Shown piece after piece: positions 10,488-21,812 of a stretch of DNA of 64,000 nt. Each line of letters starts with the position of its first letter. Positions within the stretch are counted from its first letter, which is position 1. The notes under the pieces were generated by a model. The model did not search any database, had not been told where the DNA came from, and worked only from the letters and a program-made list of their open reading frames with translations. The position numbers were made by a program, and so were the translations under genes. The stretch spans positions 682,001-746,000 of the forward strand of contig NC_132931.1 of the NCBI RefSeq assembly GCF_047675955.1. The letters are read 5' to 3'. The stretch is from Chlorocebus sabaeus (Eukaryota; Chordata; Mammalia; Primates; Cercopithecidae).

Positions 10488-12000
10488 CCTTTTGGTAAAA
10501 AGACACACTCCGTGACCACACAGACCTGAGCCTCAATTTATGAAGATTTGAATAAGGTGAACAATGATACTATGTAAAAGGGGGGTTAATTCCAAGGTGA
10601 CAGGAACTTTATGAAGAAAATTACATTTAAGTTAGGCCTTGATGGAAGAGGAGAATGTCATCAGGCAGAGACAAAGCTACTCCTGATAGAAGGAATAGCA
10701 TGAACAAAAGTGCAGATTAAGAGGTCCAGGAAACGATGATAATCTCACCTTCTAGGGAGCATGGTCGTATATTTTATTCCAACTATATCTGGTATCTCAA
10801 AAACTTTAGAGTCAGAAGAAGTCCTGGGACCAGCTGGTTCTAGGGTCACAGTAGTTGTACTCTAAAGCAATTAGTCCATACTGTCTTCATTTGATATATT
10901 GGTGAGGGAAGCAACTGAAGAAGTAATGATCCCAAAGCTTCACCAGGATGGTGAGATGAGAGGCCACCACAAAGACCAAGATGGTCAGAAGGAAAAGTGG
11001 GACAGTGAGAAGACAAGCTGTCCCGAAACCCAGTAACACATGCTTAGGTTGAGAGGTGGAGGAGAAGGTGTTTTATAGCATAGTGACACATTCCGCAAAA
11101 GCAGTGAGGGCTGCACAAGACAGTGGTGTGAGCCTCCACAAGGAGAGAGTGCCAGGTCAGTGAGCCCTGGGGGAATACAGTCTCCTTTAAAATATTCTGG
11201 ACAGAGGACAGCAGCTAGCAAAGTGACTCTGAGTTCTACTCTTGGCCCCCCCTCCTAACTCTAGTATAAAGTGGCATTGTATATGCTGGTGCTCTGATCT
11301 TGGTCTGTGGATATTAGATATTAAGATTGGGGAGAAAATAAAACAGCCAGTTAATGTGCACCATTTTTACAGGCGCTGTCAGTAGCATATAAGAAACAGC
11401 GTATTTCTCAAAAGTAAATTAGTTCATAGTAGTCAGTTGGCACATTTGGCAGGTACTTCTATGAGCTTTTTTTGGTATCTTTAAACTCTTCCTTCATTGA
11501 TCCTGTTAACCCAAAGCTTATTTAATAACATAAACTCTTGGTTATGAACTAGATGTTAGGAACAATAGAGAAATGAAGAGCTAATGTAATGAGTTAAAAG
11601 GATTGGGACTGTAGAAATAACGTTACCAGGAATAACTTGAGGATTGTTTGCTACTGCAGCCAGCTGTGGTTTTCCAAATAGGGAGATGCCTGTTTTTTTC
11701 ACATAGAAGTAATTGTGCAGGTAGGCTGAGGCTGACATTGGTTCAGTTGCTGAAACATGGTAAGACTGGCTTCCCTGTGCTTCTCTCCACTCTCCTTTCT
11801 GGTGCACGATGACCAGGAGAGATCCTGTCATCATGTCTCCATCCATCATGTCTCTATCCAATTATAAGTAAAGAAAATGCAGCGTGAGCCCTGCCTGCAC
11901 CCATGGTCAGGAAAAGCAAGAGGCTTTTTTTGAATCCTAGCAGAATTTTGCATAAGCCTCTTGGTTTTAAAAATGATGAATTTTAAAATAATAAAAGAAA
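10488..12000. other. Mostly unassigned sequence
   Basis: Contains copy 2 of direct repeat R1. A stretch near 10,570-10,745 has the purine-rich texture of the ancient repeat at 1365-1850. I see no gene. Confidence 0.4.
11480..11557 (+). repeat. Direct repeat R1, copy 2
   Basis: Second copy of the 78-bp sequence at 9908-9985. Similarity stops sharply on both sides. Confidence 0.85.
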
Positions 12001-12002
12001 AT

Positions 12003-12118
12003 AAAGCACAAACTCTGAGGCCAAAGTGATAGGATTTAAATCTATGCCGTGCCACTTAGGAAAGTTACTTAAATTCTCTGCTTTTAGGTTGCACACCTGT
12101 AAAATGGGAGGAGGAAAA
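12003..12118 (+). mobile_element. MIR fragment
   Basis: The order ACTCTGAGGCCAAAGTG, CGTGCCACTTAGGAAAGTTAC and CACCTGTAAAATGGGAGG follows the sense MIR core. Confidence 0.75.
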
Positions 12119-12455
12119 TCATATTTGACTCATGATTTTTAAAATTTGAGATGTTATTTCTCTTAAAATTTGAGATGTCATTTCAGAACACTTGCTATTA
12201 GGCATTTAGGAATCTTTCACTAGAAGGAGTGTAAAGAAAGACGATGGGTATTTGTAATGGATTTAACATTCATCATTTGACTGCCTGACCCCCAGAGCTG
12301 TGATTTTACTAATGAATTTTTCAGAAGTCCCTTAGCTAGCAATGAGCCTAACCAGCCTCCCACTCTCACCATTCAGTGCTCTTTTGTTCTTACCTGTTTC
12401 CCCTCAAACTTGGTTACTCTCACAAAGTGATAAAAACTTGCATTTATTTTCTTTC

Positions 12456-12752
12456 CTTTTTAGAGACAGGGTCTTGCTCTGTCACTCAGCCTGCAATGCA
12501 GTAGTATGATCATGGCTCACTGTAGCTTCAGACTCCTGGACTCAAGCAATACTCCCGCCTCCGCCACCCGAGTAGCTAGGACTACAGACGTACACCACCA
12601 TGCAAAGCTAAATTTTTTATTTTTTGTTGTAGAGATAGGATAGTGCTATGTTTCCCAGGATGGTCTCAAACTCTTAGCCTCAAGTGATCCTCCTGTCTCA
12701 GCCTCCCAAATTCCTGGGATTATAGGCAGGCATGAGCCACCTGTGCTCAGCC
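12456..12752 (-). mobile_element. Old Alu, antisense (shared by D1 copies)
   Basis: From TTTTTAGAGACAGGGTCTTGC to TGTGCTCAGCC. The counterpart is 29682-29955. Confidence 0.85.
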
Positions 12753-13018
12753 CCCTATTTCCTTTTTTTAAATAACAACTTTATTGAAATGTAGTTCATA
12801 TACCATGTAATTCATTTATCAAAGTATGCAATTCAGTGATTTTTAGAATATTCACAGAGCTGTGCATCTATCATCACAATCCATTTTAGAAGCTTTCATT
12901 ACCCTGTAGAGAAATCTACACTTCTTAGCCACTATATTCTCCTCCCCCCATGCCCCTGTGTTCCCATGGGCAACCACTGATCTATTTTCTGTCATTATGG
13001 ATTTGCCTAATCTGGAAT

Positions 13019-13316
13019 TTTTTTTTTCTTTTTTTTTGAGATGGAGTCTTGCTCTGTCACTTAGGCTGGAGTGCAGTGGTGCGATCTCAACTCACTGCAA
13101 TCTCTGCCTCCTGGGTTCAAGCAATGCTTCTGCCTCAGTCTCCTGAGTAGCTGGGATTATGGGCACCCACCACCATGCCTGGCTAATTATTGTAGTTTTA
13201 GTAGAAATGGGCTTTCACCATGTTGGTCAGGATAGTCTCAAACTCCTGACCTCATGATCTGCCTTCCTCAGCCTCCCAAAGTGTTGGGATTAGAGGCGTG
13301 AGCCACCACATCCGAC
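13019..13316 (-). mobile_element. Alu, antisense, only in D1 copy A
   Basis: It interrupts the L1 after CCTAATCTGGA. Copy B reads through the site at about 30207-30220 without an Alu. Confidence 0.95.
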
Positions 13317-13689
13317 TTGGACCTTCTATATAAATAGGATTGTGCAATATGTGATCGTTTGTGGCTGGCTTTTTTTTCCCTCTTAGCGCAATGTTTTCAG
13401 AGTTCCTTCCTGTCATAGCATGTGTCAATATTTCATTCCTTCTATGGTTGAATAATATTCCATGGTAGAGACACACCACATTTTGTTTATTCATCAGCTG
13501 ATGAACATTTGGGTTGTTTCCATGTATTGGCCACTGTGAATAATGCTGCTATGAAGATTCATGTACAAGTTTTTGTGTGGACATATATTTTTATTTCTCT
13601 GGGATATATACCTAGGAGAGAAATTGTTGCATTCTATGATACTGTACATTTAGCCTTTTGAGAAACTGTTTTCCAAAGTGGTTACACCA

Positions 13690-13845
13690 GTCAGGTGCAG
13701 TGACTCACACCTGTAATCCCAGCTACATGAGAGGTTGAGATGGGAGGATCTCTTGAGCCTACAAGTTAAAAGAGACCAGCCTGGGCAAGATAGTGGGATC
13801 CTATCTTGATTTTTTAAAAATCAAATTAAAATGACAAGAAAGAAA
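13690..13845 (+). mobile_element. Alu left-monomer element, sense
   Basis: A single Alu monomer (CAGGTGCAGTGACTCACACC through GATTTTTTAAAAATC) in the L1. CAAAGTGGTTACACCA and CAAAGTGGTTAAACCA flank it as a target-site duplication. The D1 copy B counterpart is at 30590-30745. Confidence 0.8.
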
Positions 13846-13930
13846 TACCCAAACAAAGTGGTTAAACCATTTTATGTTCCCACCAATAATGTATGTGGGT
13901 TCCAATTTCTTCACATTTTCACCAACATTT

Positions 13931-14222
13931 CTTTTTTTGAGACAGGATCTTGCTGTGCCACCCAGGCAGAAGTGCAGTGGTGTGATCACAGCTCACTGCA
14001 GCCTCGAACTCTCAGACACTTGCGATCCTTTTGCCTCAGCCTCTTGAGCAGTTGAGACTACAGTCACAAGCCACCACACTCAGCTAACTTTTTTATTTTT
14101 AGTAGAGACAGGGTTTCACTATGTCACCCAGGCTGGTTTCGAACTCCTGGACCCAAGTGATCCACTTGCCTTGGCCTCCCAAACTGCTGAGATTATAGGA
14201 GTGAGCCACCATGCCTGGTCCT
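13931..14222 (-). mobile_element. Alu, antisense (shared by D1 copies)
   Basis: TTTTTTTGAGACAGGATCTTGC to CCATGCCTGGTCC. Inserted in the L1 text CACCAACATT. Confidence 0.9.
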
Positions 14223-14818
14223 GTATCTCTTTTCTCTCTTCCTTTTTTCTTTGGTAGATTGAAATGTGTCATGTACCAACTATCCATCCAATGACTGCCC
14301 ACCAGTTCCAAATTCACCCTTCACTGCCTGCTCTGCAAACATAGACATGGATTCCTTATATGCTTCCTCTGTCAGCTGGTGCATTATTAAATGTTGTCAG
14401 TATGTTGTGCTAGAGGGACTTTGTAAGAGGCTGTTCTTTCTGATTGTGGTGTATCAATCTCCACAGGCACTGAGCGTCTGCAGCACTGGGCTCCTGCCCT
14501 GCATGGTGCTCAGCAGCACCCAGTGACCAGCAGTTTCTCTGCACCTGCCTGGGTGGTTTTGTAGTGAGACAGCTGTTCATTAATATCTTAATCTAGCATC
14601 ATAGAGGGCGGATTTTCAGCAAATTCCAGAGTGCAGATTGCTAGCATCTTCCACCACGTGGTAATGCAGCAATTCTGCCATTGAATTACCCATGACTGTG
14701 CCCTCTCCAAGGGTGGCTGGATCTCAGCCCTAGTGAGGAGTCTATCTCCTTGGTCACTCTATCTCAGTGTAGGGACAGTAGGGGCAGTTACTGCTCATTG
14801 TATCAGCTGGTCCTATAC
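14223..14818. other. Unassigned sequence
   Basis: About 600 bases between Alus, with LTR-like wording (CAAGGGTGGCTGGATCTCAG) that I cannot place. No gene is supported. Confidence 0.35.
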
Positions 14819-15476
14819 TTTTTTTTTTTTTTTTTTTTTTTTTTTGAGACAGGGTCTCCCTCTGTTGCCCAGGCTAAAGTGCAGTGACAAAATCATGGCT
14901 CACTGCAGCCATGACTTCAGGGTTCACTGCAGCCATGACCTCCCTGGCTCAAGCAATCCTCCCACCTCAGCCTCCCAAGTAGCTAGGACTACAGGTGTGC
15001 ACCACCACACCTGGCTATTTTTTTTTTTTCTTTGGTAGAGACAGGGTCTCGCTGTGTTTCCCAGGCTAGTCTCAAACTCCTGGCCTGAAGCATCCTCCTG
15101 CCTTGGCTTTTCATATTGCTGGAATTAGAAGCATGAGCCACCGGCCGAGCGCGGTGGCTCAAGCCTGTAATCCCAGCACTTTGGGAGGCCGAGATGGGTG
15201 GATCACGAGGTCAGGAGATCGAGCCCATCCTGGCTAACACGGTGAAACCCCATCTCTACTAAAAATACAAAAAAAAAAAATTAGCCGGGCGTGGTGGCAG
15301 GCGCCTGTAGTCCCTGCTACTCGGGAGGCTGAGGCAGAAGAATGGCGTGAACCCAGGAGGCGGAGCTTGCAGTGAGCCGAGATAGTGCCACTGCACTCCA
15401 GCCTGGGCGACAGAGCAAGACTCCGCCTCAAAAAAAAAAAAAAAAAAAAAAGAAGCATGAGCCACCATGCCTGGCC
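14819..15476 (-). mobile_element. Old Alu, antisense, split by a younger Alu
   Basis: The host Alu spans 14819-15142 and resumes at 15467. Its left monomer contains a short duplication of CACTGCAGCCATGAC near 14900-14940. Confidence 0.9.
15143..15450 (+). mobile_element. AluY, sense, nested in an older Alu
   Basis: The exact 16-bp duplication AGAAGCATGAGCCACC is at 15127-15142 and 15451-15466. The target site lies in the end of the older Alu. Confidence 0.95.
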
Positions 15477-15770
15477 TCTGATAGTCCTATATTCTCTAGA
15501 GTTCTTTTTACTTTTTGGTAGCCAATCTCTTACTATGCTTTGCCCTATTATAATGATAATTCTCTGTATTAAATTTTACCACTTTAAACTTTTGAGTGGT
15601 TTATGTCTCCTGATTGAACTCTAATATGCTAAGAAGGGTCCTGGGAGATAGACTCACATAGATGGGATTTGGGCATAGGTTTGGTTATCCAAGGGACTGT
15701 GCTAAGCTCCTTGCCAATGGGAAATGGTATACTGGTGATTTCCAGGAAGTGACCTCACAGTTTCCTTGGA
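15477..15770 (+). repeat. Local duplication D2, copy A
   Basis: Pairs with 34395-35926 and 46352-47181. Shared blocks include TTTTGAGTGGTTTATGTCTCC, GAGATAGACTCACATAGATG and GCTGGTGATTTCCAG-like text. Copy A ends at CCTCACAG (15768) and lacks the MER1 element that both other copies carry. Confidence 0.9.
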
Positions 15771-15979
15771 GGACTTTACTGGTCCTTCTTCAGGAAACCC
15801 TCTCCCTACCCCCGTTATCACTCTTTCACTCTCATCTTTACTCATCTTTAGCCTCAACCAAGATGTCTCACCCCATCCTCTATGATGCAACAAGAAGCCC
15901 CTGGGGAACGTTTCAGTCCCACTCTGTACTTCTGTCATTGTGCTCATCACAGTCTGGTAAGTGCTGGCATATGATTCCT

Positions 15980-16712
15980 ATATTAGTCCATTTTGCATTG
16001 CTATAAGGAAACACCTGAGGCTGGGTAGTTTATAAAGAGAAACAGTTTATTTGGCTCACAGTTCTGCAGACTATACAAGTAGCATGGTGCCAGGCTGGGC
16101 ACAGTGGCCCGCACCTGTAATCCCAGCACTTTGGGACACTGAGGCAGGAGGATTGCTTGAGCCCAGAAGTTTGAAACCAGCCTGGGAAACATGGTGAGAC
16201 GTTGTCTCTACTAAAAATAAAAAGCAAATCATCCAGGCATGATGGTGCACTGATGCATGCCTGTGGTCCCAGCTACTTGGGAGGCCAAGGTGAAAAGATC
16301 TCTTTAGCCCAGGAGGTCAGGGTTGCAGTGAGCCATAATTACACCACTGCTCTCTAGCCTGAGTGTCAGAGTGAGATCCTGTCTCAGAAAAAAAAAAGCA
16401 TAGTTCCAGCATCTGCTGGTGAGGACCTCAGGAGTCTTCCACTCCTGGTAGAAGGTGAAGGAAGAGCTGGCACATCACTTGGTGAGAAGATGGAGCAAGG
16501 GAGAGGGGAGGAGGTGCCAGGCTCTTTAAACAATCGGCTGTCACATGGACTAGTAGAGAGAGAACTCACTCATTACCATGGGGAGGGCACCAAGCCATTC
16601 ATGAGGGATCTGCCCCCATGACCCACACACCTCCCACCAGGCACCACCTCCAACATTAGGGATTTATTTTCAATATGAGATTTGGAGGAGACAAACATTC
16701 ATACTCTATCAA
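15980..16712 (-). mobile_element. MaLR LTR (MST type), antisense, split by an Alu
   Basis: Read in reverse it starts TGATAGAGTATGAATGTTTG, contains CTCATATTGAAAATAAATCC and CATGGGGGCAGATCCCTC, and ends AAAATGGACTAATAT. It is a solitary LTR with an Alu at 16093-16389. Confidence 0.85.
16093..16389 (+). mobile_element. Alu, sense, within the MST LTR
   Basis: Begins GCTGGGCACAGTGGCCCGC. AGCATGGT and AGCATAGT flank it. Confidence 0.9.
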
Positions 16713-16727
16713 TTTCCTGCTACCCTG

Positions 16728-16830
16728 TAAGCTCTGTAGAGAGCAGAAACTCTTATACCTTGTTCACTGCTGTTTCCTGGGCACCTATTATAGTGCCTGG
16801 TATGCAGTAGGTGCTCAAGAAATATTTGTT
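16728..16830 (+). mobile_element. L2 LINE 3' end fragment
   Basis: TAAGCTCTGTAGAGAGCAG, CCTGGTATGCAGTAGGTGC and TCAAGAAATATTTGTTAG make the usual L2 end. Confidence 0.75.
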
Positions 16831-16831
16831 A

Positions 16832-17490
16832 GAGCCTGATGTGTTGGCCCAAGCCTGTAATTCCAGCACTTTGGGAGGAGGGGGCCAGGGGAATGCTTGT
16901 ACCCAGGAGTTGAAGGCCAACCTGGGCAACATAGTGAGACCCTGTCCCTAGAAAAAAATAATACACTGGTTGGGTGCAGTGGCTCATGCCTGTAATCCCA
17001 GCACTTTGGGAAACTGAAGTGGGCAGATTACCTGAGGTCAGGAGCTCAAGACCAGCCTGGCCAACATGGTGAAAACCCGTCTCTATTAAAAATACAAAAA
17101 TTAGCCAGGCATGGTGGCACACACCTGTAATCCCAGTTACCTGGGAGGCTGAGGCAGGAGAATTGCTTGAACCTGGGAGTTTGGAGGTTGCAGTAAAGCC
17201 AGATCACCCCACTGCACTCCAGCCTGGGTGACAAGGTGAGACTTCATCTCAACAACAACAAAAAAAAAAAGCAAAGAAAGAAAAAAGAAGAAAAAATAAT
17301 ATACTTAGCCGGGTGTGGTGGTACATGCCTGTAATCCCAACTGCTTGGGAGGCTGAGGTGGGAAGATCACTTGAGCCCAGAAGATGGAAGCTGCAGTGAG
17401 CCATAATCACCCCACTGTACTTCAGCCTGTGTGACAGAGGAGGACTCTGTCTCAAAAGAAGTAAAAAATAAAAATAAAAATAAAAAAAGC
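16832..17490 (+). mobile_element. Alu, sense, split by a nested Alu
   Basis: The left monomer is at 16832-16967 and the right monomer at about 17306-17490 (TAGCCGGGTGTGGTGGTAC onwards). Confidence 0.85.
16970..17295 (+). mobile_element. Alu, sense, nested
   Basis: Starts GGTTGGGTGCAGTGGCTC. AATAATACACT and AATAATATACT flank it, so it entered the linker of the older Alu. Confidence 0.9.
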
Positions 17491-17906
17491 AGCATTGTTT
17501 GTTGGGGAAAAAAAAGTGAACAAGAAAAGGTGTCAGGAGACCTGTGAATGTGGGTCATGTCAGTAGAGTGTAGAGCGACTGGACTTGAAGAGCAGGTTGG
17601 TGGAGACCAGGTCGTTCATCCTAAGCAGTTTGCCCTATAGCATGTAGATGAAATATCCCACGTTGCCTGCTGGTGACTGAACTGGACTTCCTGTTTCTGT
17701 GTTTGGTTTGACCATCACAGTGTTGAAGAATTGTTGAATTGAGTACCTTGCAGTCTGCTACAGTTTCCCCCAGTCTCCCACGTTACTCGGGCCTCCTTCC
17801 CTCTTGTGGGTTGCCTGACTCACTGAGACCTGTGTTTGCTCTTCCTGTAGATGGGTGGGTAGGAGGCAATTTAAGGAGGAAGATTTAATATATGAGTCAT
17901 AGAAAG
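17491..17906. other. Unassigned sequence
   Basis: About 400 bases of mixed composition. No gene or known repeat is seen. Confidence 0.35.
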
Positions 17907-17909
17907 ATA

Positions 17910-18205
17910 AATAGACTGGGCACAGTGGCTAAAACCTATAATCCTAGCATTTTGGGAGGCCAAGGTGGGAGGATTAGTTTAACCCAGGAGTTCAAGACCA
18001 GCCTGGGCCACATAGTGAGACCCCCTCTCTAAAAAAATTTAAAAATTAGCCAGGCATGGTGGCATGCACCTATAATCCCAGCTATTCAGGAGGCTGAAGT
18101 GGGAGGATAGTTTGAGTCCAGGAATTGAAAGCTGCAGTGAGCCGTGATCTTGCCACTGCATTCCAGCCTGGGTGATAGAGTGAAACCCTATCTCAGAAAA
18201 ATAAA
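17910..18205 (+). mobile_element. Alu, sense
   Basis: Starts GACTGGGCACAGTGGCTAAAA. GATAAATAG and GCTAAATAG flank it. Confidence 0.9.
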
Positions 18206-18311
18206 GCAAGAGAGAGCTAAATAGATCCAGCATTGGTGGGAGTGTGCTTTTGAGTGCTCTTCAGGAGAAAATTTTATTTTAACGTTTTTTCTTCTTTAAA
18301 TTTTTTATATT

Positions 18312-18617
18312 CTCTTTTCTTTTTCTTTTTTTTTTTTGAGATGGAGTTTTGCTCTATCACCCAGGCTGGAGTACAGTGGCGCCATCTCGGCTCACTGCAA
18401 CCTCCACCTCCCAGGTTCAAGCAATTCTCCTGCCTCAGCCTCCTGAGTAGCTGGGACTACGGGCCCGTGCCTCCACACCAGGCTCATTTTTGTATTTTTA
18501 GTAGAGACGGGGTTTCTCCATGTTGGCCAGGCTGGTCTTGAACTCCTGACCTCGTTACCCACCCGCCTCGGCCCCCCAAAGTGCTGGGATTAGAGGCGTG
18601 AGCCACCGTGCCTGGCC
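18312..18617 (-). mobile_element. Alu, antisense
   Basis: Flanked by AAATTTTTTATATTCT before and AATTTTTTTATATTCT after. The internal region near 18465 is rearranged to GGGCCCGTGCCTCC. Confidence 0.95.
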
Positions 18618-19099
18618 AATTTTTTTATATTCTAGCAAACCATTTCTTCAACAAGGATAAATTAATTGCATCCAAAGAGCCCTAGGAGCAGGGCAGACTC
18701 AGAAAATCAGAGGCACTGTAGTCCATCTGAGCGGCTTACATCTTTGGACCGCTAAGCTGACCAGTGTCAGTCTGGGTCCATTCTGTCCTCTTTAATTTCT
18801 CAAACACAAAGTGCCCTGCTGGAATCTGAAGTCGGATATGCAGTAGATCAGCAGTGACTCTGCAGCCTGCTATGTTTTGAGGCCTTACGCTAGGAAATGT
18901 GTGGAATACAAAATGTAAGAGAAGGCTAGAATAGAGCGTCTCCTGGGGAAACAAGAGCCAGAGATATGGCGGTGCCCCATGGAGACAGCCAGCTGGTGTT
19001 CGGCAGTGCTTTGTGGAAAGGCTGTACTTTGGTAAGGTCTCTACAATCTGGAATGTGGCTTAAAATATTACAGGCCTCCAAACTCCAGTCGCTTTTTGT
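18618..19099. other. Unassigned sequence
   Basis: No gene seen. An open frame on the minus strand at 18736-18954 has no supporting motif. Confidence 0.35.
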
Positions 19100-19391
19100 T
19101 TTTTTGTTTTAAGACAGAGTCTTGCTCTGTCACCTATGCTGGAGTGCAGTGGTGCAATCTCGGCTCACTGCAACCTCTGCCTCCTGGGTTCAAGTGATTT
19201 TCCTGCCTCTGCCTCCTAAGTAGCTGGGATTACACACATCCACTACCACACCCGGCTAATTTTTGTGTTTTTAGTAGAGACAGGGTTTCACCATGTTGGC
19301 CAGGCTTGTCTCGAACTCCTGACCTCAGGTGGTCCACCGCCTCGGCTTCCCAAAGTGCTGGGATTACAGGTGTGAGCCACTGTGCCCAGCC
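19100..19391 (-). mobile_element. Alu, antisense
   Basis: AAACTCCAG flanks it at about 19079 and 19392. It ends GTGCCCAGCC. Confidence 0.95.
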
Positions 19392-19469
19392 AAACTCCAG
19401 TTTTTCATGTTCCCTGCATGGGTCAGGGTCGTAGGGAGTGATTCATTCTAGCAGAACTCCCTGGCTTTT

Positions 19470-19775
19470 TTTTTTTTTTTTTCTTTTTTTTTTTGAGACA
19501 GAGTCTTGCTCTGTAGCCCGGGCTGGAGTGCAGTGGCCGGATCTCAGCTCACTGCAAGCTCCGCCTCCCAGGTTCATGCCATTCTCCTGCCTCAGCCTCC
19601 CAAGTAGCTGGGACTACAGGCGCCCGCCACCTCGCCCGGCTAGTTTTTTGTATTTTTAGTAGAGACGGGGTTTCACCGTGTTAGCCAGGATGGTCTCGAT
19701 CTCCTGACCTCGTGATCCGCCCGTCTCGGCCTCCCTAAGTGCTGGGATTACAGGCTTGAGCCACCGCGCCCGGCC
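19470..19775 (-). mobile_element. AluYR-type (Old World monkey) Alu, antisense
   Basis: The exact 13-bp duplication CTCCCTGGCTTTT is at 19457-19469 and 19776-19788. In reverse it carries CAAGCCTGTAATC, CTAGCCGGGCGAGGTGG and GATCCGGCCACTGC, the set I associate with cercopithecid AluYR. It is nearly consensus, so it is young. Confidence 0.85.
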
Positions 19776-20029
19776 CTCCCTGGCTTTTAAGGCAGGTGTT
19801 CTATTTATTAATTGACAGAGGAGGTGTATTTGTCCCTTGGTAGTCCAAAGATTTTGGTCCTTTTCCCAGGGACTCTGTTTCCACTGTGCGGGTTCTTGGA
19901 AAACTAAGCAGAGGATGAGGAAAAGACCGTGAACAAGGTTGCTCGTCCCTCCCTGTCCCACAAAAGAGCATACCTCTTCTGTAACCAGAAGACCCTTTTC
20001 TTTAGTCAAGTCTGGACAGACTGAGATGA

Positions 20030-20063
20030 GGGGGTGTGTGTGTGTCTGCATGTGGCTGTGTGC

Positions 20064-20101
<38 letters not shown>

Positions 20102-20104
20102 ATG
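20030..20104. repeat. (TG)n / (TATG)n microsatellite
   Basis: Alternating GTGTGTG runs with TGCATG breaks end in TATGTATGTATGTATATG, directly before an antisense Alu. Confidence 0.95.
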
Positions 20105-20384
20105 TTGAGACAGGGTCTCACTCTGTCACCCAGCCTGGAGTGCAGTGGTGAGTTCAGAGCTCACTGCAGCTTCCACTTCTGCAGCTTCCACTTTCATCCT
20201 CCCACTTCAGCCTCCAGAGAAGCTGGGACTATAGGAAAGTGCCACCACACCCAGCTCATTTTCTAATTTTTTGTAGAGATTTCACTGTGTTGCCCAGGCT
20301 GGCCTTGAACTCCTGGCCTCACGGGATCCTCCTGCCTTAGTCTCCTGATGGGCTGGGATTATAGGTATGGACCACCTCAGCTGA
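20105..20384 (-). mobile_element. Old Alu, antisense
   Basis: GAGACAGGGTCTCACTCTG to CTCAGCTGACC, with a short duplication of GCAGCTTCCACTT near 20,167-20,195. Confidence 0.85.
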
Positions 20385-20861
20385 CCTGCGGTGATTTTTC
20401 AACAATGTGATTCCTCTTTTACAGAACCAGCTAAGCTGAAGATTACCTTGAGAACAAGGGCTAGCCTGTGATTTCATGGCCTTTCTTCCATTTGTGGTTC
20501 TTACCAAGTGGAATTTAAGTGACCTCTTATCAAGATGGATAAACCCAAGTTTCCCAGTGCTGGAATATAGAAAACGGATGGACAAGTAAGTCCCACACAG
20601 CACCCATAACCCTCAACACACCTGGGCCCCAGACATCACCTTTCACTGTGAGTAGCTCAGAGATGACACTTTTGGTTGTTAAGTACCCACTGGCAATAGT
20701 TTATATAACAGCAAGTGAAGGAATAGTCACCAAAACATTTTCTGTTCCCAATTCCAGGATTAATTGGATTAGATAATTATCTTATGAAGAATTTTCATAT
20801 GCCACAGTCCTGACCATATCTTCAAGTCAACAGAAAAATTCTATTAAACAGCCAACCTTCT
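20385..20861. other. Unassigned sequence
   Basis: No gene, RNA or recognised repeat is seen. Confidence 0.35.
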
Positions 20862-21010
20862 GTCTCACTCTGTTGCCCAGACTGGAGTGCAGTGGTGCAA
20901 TTATGGCTCACTGCAGCCTCAATCTCCTGGGCTCAAGCAATCCTCCTGACTCAGCCTCACAAGTAGCTGGGACTACAAGTGCTTGTCACCACACCTCGCT
21001 AATTTTCTCA
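20862..21010 (-). mobile_element. Alu monomer, antisense
   Basis: TCTCACTCTGTTGCCCAG to CACACCTCGCTAATTTTC, one monomer only. Confidence 0.8.
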
Positions 21011-21073
21011 TATATATATATACACACATTTACACACACACACACATATATTCTTTTATATATATATATATCT
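21009..21073. repeat. (TA)n / (CA)n microsatellite
   Basis: Three blocks in tandem: TATATATATATA, CACACACACACA and TATATATATATATA. Confidence 0.9.
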
Positions 21074-21084
21074 CGATACCTCAG

Positions 21085-21180
21085 GACTGACTCGAAAACT
21101 TGAGTATCTGTGGAATTTGGTATACACAGAAATGGAGGAGCTGGAACCAATCTCCCCCATATACCAAGGGACAAATTATA
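21085..21180 (+). mobile_element. MER2-type Tigger DNA transposon fragment
   Basis: GAGTATCTGTGGAATTTGG, GGAGCTGGAACCAATC and ATACCAAGGGACAA match the 3' end of MER2. A second copy is at 44935-45055 in D4 copy B. Confidence 0.7.
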
Positions 21181-21418
21181 TCTGTTTTTTACAATTATAC
21201 TGTAGGATACATTATGTTCCATCACAATGGTAATTTTTAGTGACAATTTTTAATTGAGTGAAATTACCATAAAAATAATAAAAGTAAAAAAAATAATAAT
21301 AATAAAAGTAGCAGCTAATATTTACCGAGCTGTTACTAGGTGCCTATAAATACCATAGTTTTTTAAATTCCCCATAACTCTTCCTTATTCCATGTAACCA
21401 CCCTATCTTAAATTACTC

Positions 21419-21525
21419 ATGCTTGCTTCAGTAGCACATATACTAAAGTTGGAACAATACAGAGATTGGCGTGGCCTCTGTGCAAGAATGACATTGCAAA
21501 TTTGTGAAGCATTCCGTATTTTTTT
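21419..21525 (+). pseudogene. RNU6P: U6 snRNA retropseudogene
   Basis: About 107 bp resemble U6 spliceosomal RNA from TGCTTGCTTCAGTAGCACAT through GGAACAATACAGAGA and GTGAAGCATTCCGTATTTTT. Several positions are changed (for example the region after ACAGAGA is shortened), so it is not a working U6. An A-rich tail follows (21527-21544). ATTACTC and AATACTC bound the insertion. The paralogous site in D4 copy B has no U6. Upstream snRNA promoter elements are not seen. L1-driven retroposition is the known route for such copies. Confidence 0.9.
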
Positions 21526-21687
21526 TAAAAAGAGAAAAAAAAAATACTCCGAGATTTTCACTGTGTTTGTGCATATGAGCTTTTGTTTAGGTTGAATTAT
21601 ATCCAAAGATGGTATTTCCAGAAGTGAGATTACTGTGAGTCACAGGGCATGAGCATTCTTATTACACTTGATGCAAATTGCTGAGCT

Positions 21688-21812
21688 TTCAGTCATGGTG
21701 GCTGTCGGCCTATAATCCCAGCACTTTGGGAGGTTGAGGTGGGAGGATTGCTTGAGGCCAGGAGTTGGAGGAGGCAGTATAGTGAGTCACTGTCTGTATT
21801 ATTTTTAAAAAA
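21688..21812 (+). mobile_element. Alu monomer, sense (shared by D4 copies)
   Basis: CTATAATCCCAGCACTTTGG through TATTTTTAAAAAATTGC. Its counterpart is at 45705-45830. Confidence 0.75.

Larger units (their letters stand above)
12769..13930 (-). mobile_element. Old L1 (L1M type) 3' region, antisense, split by insertions
   Basis: L1 text is seen at 12769-13018, 13317-13689 and 13846-13930. Marks are TAACAACTTTATTGAAATG, GAATAATATTCCATGGTAG, TACAAGTTTTTGTGTGGAC and TGTTCCCACCAATAATGTA. It is interrupted by an Alu, an Alu monomer and a second Alu. No frame is open. Confidence 0.85.
12185..14222 (+). repeat. Local duplication D1, copy A
   Basis: Pairs with 29085-31118. Both contain the same non-repeat lead (GTGCTCTTTTGTTCT-like text, CACAAAGTGATAAAAACTTG), the same antisense Alu, the same antisense L1, and the same monomer and Alu insertions within the L1. 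Copy A alone carries the Alu at 13019-13316. Confidence 0.9.

Noticed and set aside
21419..21525. Functional U6 snRNA gene
   Set aside because: Several changes and a shortened part after ACAGAGA, an A tail, and no proximal sequence element or TATA upstream.
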